Below are positions 1 to 5,807 of a DNA stretch of 5,807 nucleotides, in pieces. Both the position numbers and the translations under genes were made by a program. The notes under the pieces were generated by a model, which saw only the letters and a program-made list of their open reading frames with translations, was not told the DNA's origin and ran no database searches. The stretch spans positions 1-5,807 of the forward strand of contig CAMDJU010000174.1 of assembly GCA_945900695.1 (NCBI GenBank). Direction: 5' to 3'. Source of the stretch: Bordetella parapertussis (GTDB lineage: Bacteria > Pseudomonadota > Gammaproteobacteria > Burkholderiales > Burkholderiaceae_C). The stretch's first letter is position 1, and the number at the start of each line of letters is the position of its first letter.

Positions 1-1425
1 CCGGCCAACCATGCCATGTTTGTGCGCATCTTGCAGTCGCCCCTGGGCATCACCCACGCCATGCGCTTGATGAACCAGACATCGGTGCTGGGCCGCTATT
101 TGTGGACCTTTCGGCGCATCGTGGGACAAATGCAGCACGACCTGTTCCATGTCTACACGGTCGATCAGCACATCTTGATGGTGTTGCGCAATGTGCGCCG
201 GTTTTTCATTGCCGAGCATGCCCACGAATACCCTTTTTGTTCGCAACTGGCCAGCGGCTGGGACAAGCCCTGGCTGTTTTATGTGGCGGCACTGTTCCAC
301 GACATTGCCAAGGGGCGCGGCAAAGACCACTCGGTGGAGGGCCGCATGGAGGTGCGTCGGTTTTGCCGCACCCACCAGATCTTGGGCGAAGACGCCAGTT
401 TGGTGGAGTTTTTGGTCAGCGAACACCTCACCATGAGCCATGTGGCGCAAAAAGAAGACCTCAACGACCCCTCGGTGATCGCTCAGTTTGCGCGCCGCGT
501 TGGCAGCGAGCGCCAGTTGACAGCCCTTTACTTGCTCACCGTGGCCGACATCCGTGGCACCAGCCCCAAAGTGTGGAACGCTTGGAAGGGCAAGCTGTTG
601 GAGGACTTGTACAAGTACACCGCTCGCGCCATGGGCGGTCGGGCCCCCGACCCGGACTCGGTGGTGGAGGCACGCAAGCGCGAAGCCCTGGAGAATTTAG
701 CCCTGCACGCGCTGCCCCATGAGGCGCACAAAAACCTGTGGGATTCGCTGGATGTGGGCTATTTCATGCGCCATGATGCGCAAGAGATTGCTTGGCACAC
801 CCGCCAGTTGTCGCGCTGGCTGACCCAAAACCCACAAGAAACACCGCCCGCCATGGTGCGCTGCCGCCCCTCTCCCACGGGCGAAGGTCTGCAAATCATG
901 GTGTTTGCCCCCGATGCCCCCGATTTGTTTGCCCGCATTTGTGGCTACTTTGACCACAACAGCATCAGCGTGCAAGACGCCAAAATTTATACCGCCCCCA
1001 ATGGCCGCGCTTTGGACACGTTTCAAGTGGTGGCCCCACACATGAGCGAGCATTACCGGGAACTCAGCACCATGGTGGAGCGTGACTTGGCCGATACCTT
1101 GGCCCAAGCCGGACCCTTGCCCAAAGCCAGCCATGGTCGCGTGTCACGCCGGGTGAAAAATTTCCCGATTGCCCCCCGGGTGAATTTGCAGCCCGACGAA
1201 AAGGCCCAGCGCTGGCTGCTGAGTGTCTCGGCCAGCGACCGGGTGGGCTTGTTGTACGGCATTGCCCAGATCTTGGCGCGGCATCAAATCCATTTGCAGT
1301 TGGCCAAAATTTCCACCCTGGGCGAGCGCGTGGAAGACACCTTTTTGATCGATGGCCCGTCGCTGCAACACAACCGCAGCCAAATTGACATTGAAACCGA
1401 GTTGCTCGAATCCCTGAGCGTTTAG
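1..1425 (+). CDS. glnD: Bifunctional PII uridylyltransferase / uridylyl-removing enzyme GlnD, C-terminal part (5' end outside window)
   Basis: GlnD adds UMP to PII proteins (GlnB/GlnK) when glutamine is low and removes it when glutamine is high, so it is the cytoplasmic nitrogen sensor. The frame is open to base 1, and 474 codons are visible. Family members are usually about 850-890 residues, so the N-terminal nucleotidyltransferase domain lies upstream. Numbering from the Met codon at 16, the stretch [14 protein letters not shown] (39-52) is the typical lead-in to the HD domain. The HD pair is His95-Asp96 within [14 protein letters not shown], followed by SEHLTMSH (135-142) and [16 protein letters not shown] (176-191). 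Two ACT domains follow at about 291-355 ([16 protein letters not shown]) and 399-465 ([16 protein letters not shown]), where glutamine is sensed. The internal Met codons, including that at 16, are not true starts. The gene ends with TAG, 9 bp from the convergent def stop. The domains look intact, and the assignment is very secure. Confidence 0.97.
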   Translation, partial: PANHAMFVRILQSPLGITHAMRLMNQTSVLGRYLWTFRRIVGQMQHDLFHVYTVDQHILMVLRNVRRFFIAEHAHEYPFCSQLASGWDKPWLFYVAALFHDIAKGRGKDHSVEGRMEVRRFCRTHQILGEDASLVEFLVSEHLTMSHVAQKEDLNDPSVIAQFARRVGSERQLTALYLLTVADIRGTSPKVWNAWKGKLLEDLYKYTARAMGGRAPDPDSVVEARKREALENLALHALPHEAHKNLWDSLDVGYFMRHDAQEIAWHTRQLSRWLTQNPQETPPAMVRCRPSPTGEGLQIMVFAPDAPDLFARICGYFDHNSISVQDAKIYTAPNGRALDTFQVVAPHMSEHYRELSTMVERDLADTLAQAGPLPKASHGRVSRRVKNFPIAPRVNLQPDEKAQRWLLSVSASDRVGLLYGIAQILARHQIHLQLAKISTLGERVEDTFLIDGPSLQHNRSQIDIETELLESLSV

Positions 1426-1438
1426 CGACAGCGCTCAG
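1414..1438. terminator. Inverted repeat spanning the glnD and def stop codons, possible bidirectional 3' hairpin
   Basis: CTGAGCG at 1414-1420 is matched exactly by CGCTCAG at 1432-1438. In the glnD transcript the stem can extend by a G-U pair (1421/1431) and a U-A pair (1422/1430), leaving the 7-base loop 1423-1429. On the def transcript the wobble becomes an A-C mismatch, so the stem stays at 7 bp. The glnD TAG lies in the loop and the def TGA in the right arm. Neither side has a real U tract, although TCGTCTT follows on the + strand. It is therefore not a classical Rho-independent terminator. It may mark or protect the 3' ends of both converging mRNAs, which is inference from position. Confidence 0.4.
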
Positions 1439-1974
1439 TCGTCTTCCAGGGCACTGATGCCTGGAAACAGCACATCGGTGTAGCCAAAGCGGCTGAAATC
1501 GCGCACCCGCATGGGGTACAGCTTGCCCACCAAATGGTCACATTCATGCTGCACCACCCGGGCATGAAAGCCTGAAACCTCGCGTGACAGGGCTTGGCCC
1601 AGTGCGTTCCAGCCCTGGTAAAGTATTTTTTCCCAGCGCGGCACCACCCCGCGCAAACCAGGCACCGACAAGCAACCCTCCCAGTCCTCGACTTCCTCTG
1701 ATCCGATGGCCGTCAAGGTGGGGTTGATCAAAACGGTCTCTGGGATGGGTTCAGCGTCGGGGTAACGCGGATTGACCAGGCCCGAGCCAAAAATGACCAC
1801 CTGCAAATCCACACCCATTTGCGGCGCGGCCAAACCAGCGCCGTTGACATGCGCCATGGTCTCTTTCATGTCGCGCACCAAGGCGTGCAACTCGGGGGTG
1901 TCAAAGCACGGCACCGGCTGGGCGATGCGCAGCAACCTGGGGTCGCCCATCTTCAAAATGGGGTGAATGGCCAT
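1435..1974 (-). CDS. def: Peptide deformylase
   Basis: This is a cytoplasmic metalloenzyme that removes the formyl group from the initiator methionine of nascent proteins, acting before methionine aminopeptidase. The product is 179 residues, a normal bacterial length. All three signature motifs are present: GAGLAAPQ (45-52), EGCLS (99-103) with metal ligand Cys101, and QHECDH (142-147) with metal ligands His143 and His147 and catalytic Glu144. The N-terminal [15 protein letters not shown] also fits the family. I chose the ATG at 1972-1974 because AGGAG sits 6 bases upstream and the protein then begins at the conserved start. The longer frame to 2010 begins with TTG inside the kinase gene and adds 12 unrelated residues. 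Def lies 20 bp downstream of the ROK kinase stop and is probably the last gene of the minus-strand operon. It is not adjacent to fmt, its partner in many bacteria, within this window. The function is secure. Confidence 0.97.
   Translation of the reverse strand: MAIHPILKMGDPRLLRIAQPVPCFDTPELHALVRDMKETMAHVNGAGLAAPQMGVDLQVVIFGSGLVNPRYPDAEPIPETVLINPTLTAIGSEEVEDWEGCLSVPGLRGVVPRWEKILYQGWNALGQALSREVSGFHARVVQHECDHLVGKLYPMRVRDFSRFGYTDVLFPGISALEDD
1444..1466. repeat. Second hairpin-forming inverted repeat in the 3' end of def
   Basis: TTCCAGG at 1444-1450 is matched exactly by CCTGGAA at 1460-1466. An alternative fold pairs TTCCAG with CTGGAA, bulges one G (1450), then pairs GCA (1451-1453) with TGC (1458-1460) and closes with the tetraloop CTGA. 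It lies inside the last codons of def, five bases from the stop-codon repeat. No U tract follows on either strand. It could be a read-through barrier or stability element, or a chance result of coding sequence. Confidence 0.4.
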
Positions 1975-1980
1975 GGAGAG

Positions 1981-1985
1981 CTCCT
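1981..1985 (-). promoter_or_regulatory. Shine-Dalgarno sequence of def
   Basis: Read on the minus strand, AGGAG is followed by CTCTCC and then ATG, a 6-base spacing. It is the clearest ribosome binding site in the window and it fixes the def start at 1974. It lies wholly in the 20-bp gap after the kinase stop codon. Confidence 0.85.
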
Positions 1986-1994
1986 GCTCAAGAT

Positions 1995-5054
<3,060 letters not shown>

Positions 5055-5807
5055 TCAATTGAAGAGTCGGCGGGCCTGGGGTGAGCCTGCTGAGAGGTCC
5101 CGCGCATCCAACGTGTTGTAGAGGGTGCGCAAATCGGTGTCAATGGCCCGCAATGCGGCGTCGGCCAGGGCTTGACCGTTGTCGTCGGTGATGGTGCCGT
5201 CCATGGCTTTGGCAAGTTCGCGTGCTGCATGGCACAACCTGCCAAAGGGCTCCTCGGTGCGCGACACATGGGGCACGTCCAAGCTGAGGTTGATTTCGCG
5301 CACGGCCGATTGGGCCGGGTCTTCGGCCATGGCGGCCTGGGGGTCAAAGGACAAAACCACAATCGGTGCCTGGCCAACCACCGGCGCTGGCAAAACCATG
5401 CGACCCGGAATCACGCCTGGCACAAAGCCCAAGCGGGATGCGTTTTGTTGCACATAGCCCGGGCTCCAGGCGGCCCGCATGGCGCGCAAGGTGAAGCTGA
5501 GTTGGGCATCGTGGCTGCTGGCAAATTGATCGAGCTCGCGCGCGCGGGCCACCACTTCCAGCATGTCGGCAAACTCGACTTGGGCGTTGAGGGCGTCGGC
5601 AAATGTTTGCGCCTTCATCACAAACTCAGAGTATTCAATCTCGTTCAAGGCCCCCGTGCGGTTAGCCAATTGCATGCCCGCTTGGAAGGCGCTGTAGCGC
5701 TGCCCCAAGCGCAAGGGCATCCATGCGCCCGATTGCATGTTCAGGCCTTCCATGGCAAAAAACTTGCTGCCCACGCGTGCGCTGGTGGGGGCCACCGCCA
5801 AGGCAGC
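5055..5807 (-). CDS. zipA: Cell division protein ZipA-like, C-terminal FtsZ-binding part (5' end outside window)
   Basis: ZipA is an inner-membrane division protein whose C-terminal globular domain binds the FtsZ tail and tethers the Z ring to the membrane. The frame is open to the window edge. The apparent start at 5801 is an internal TTG, so 250 codons of a longer gene are visible, and the N-terminal membrane anchor would lie beyond. Numbering from the first visible codon, residues 17-75 include FFAMEGLNM and GALNEIEYSEFVMKAQTFAD. The ZipA C-terminal-like fold probably covers about 102-232, with AQLSFTLRAMRAAWSPGYVQ, FVPGVIPGRMVLPAP, VVLSFDPQAAMAEDP and DVPHVSRTEEPFGRL. The tail is LYNTLDARDL, then SPQARRLFN. 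The match to betaproteobacterial proteins annotated as ZipA, and the position just upstream of ligA, support the call. The relation to E. coli ZipA is distant, and the membrane segment that would confirm it is not in view. I saw no frameshift or internal stop. Confidence 0.75.
   Translation of the reverse strand, partial: AALAVAPTSARVGSKFFAMEGLNMQSGAWMPLRLGQRYSAFQAGMQLANRTGALNEIEYSEFVMKAQTFADALNAQVEFADMLEVVARARELDQFASSHDAQLSFTLRAMRAAWSPGYVQQNASRLGFVPGVIPGRMVLPAPVVGQAPIVVLSFDPQAAMAEDPAQSAVREINLSLDVPHVSRTEEPFGRLCHAARELAKAMDGTITDDNGQALADAALRAIDTDLRTLYNTLDARDLSAGSPQARRLFN

Noticed and set aside
1978..1990. Possible small hairpin GAGC-AGGA-GCTC holding the def Shine-Dalgarno in its loop
   Set aside because: A 4-bp stem is too weak to claim as a regulatory switch.
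5781..5788. GCTGGTGG, identical to the E. coli Chi octamer
   Set aside because: A single 8-mer in GC-rich coding sequence is uninformative, and Chi sequences differ between bacterial groups.

Overview
The window looks like ordinary housekeeping chromosome from a betaproteobacterium, most likely Burkholderiales and probably the Comamonadaceae. The reasons are the moderately high GC, the close-packed genes, a ZipA-type division protein directly upstream of ligA, and the style of the GlnD, LigA and ZipA proteins. The family call rests on remembered resemblance, not on a search.

Layout. The left quarter (1-1425, + strand) is the 3' part of glnD: the end of the nucleotidyltransferase-linked region, the HD uridylyl-removing domain and both C-terminal ACT domains. 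The rest is a tight minus-strand series. In transcription order (right to left) it holds the 3' part of a zipA-like gene (5055-5807, cut by the window edge), ligA (2897-5020), a ROK-family sugar kinase (1995-2900) and def, peptide deformylase (1435-1974). The gaps are 34 bp, a 4-bp ATGA overlap, and 20 bp with a clear Shine-Dalgarno, so one transcript is likely. glnD and def converge with 9 bp between their stop codons. A 7-bp perfect inverted repeat spans both stops, and a second hairpin lies just inside the 3' end of def.

How the genes work together. They do not form one pathway. GlnD senses nitrogen status through PII, ZipA anchors FtsZ at the septum, LigA seals nicks in DNA, the ROK kinase phosphorylates a hexose, and Def removes the formyl group from new proteins. 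The minus-strand group reads as a growth and housekeeping operon with a sugar kinase inserted between ligA and def.

No stretch over 34 bp lacks a gene. I saw no mobile element, CRISPR array, tRNA/rRNA, phage gene or defence system. The points worth a second look are small: the stop-codon hairpin at the convergent junction, an exact 18-bp palindrome inside ligA, the translationally coupled ligA-kinase pair, and a non-canonical NAD-site segment in LigA. I do not see evidence for an undescribed biological system here.
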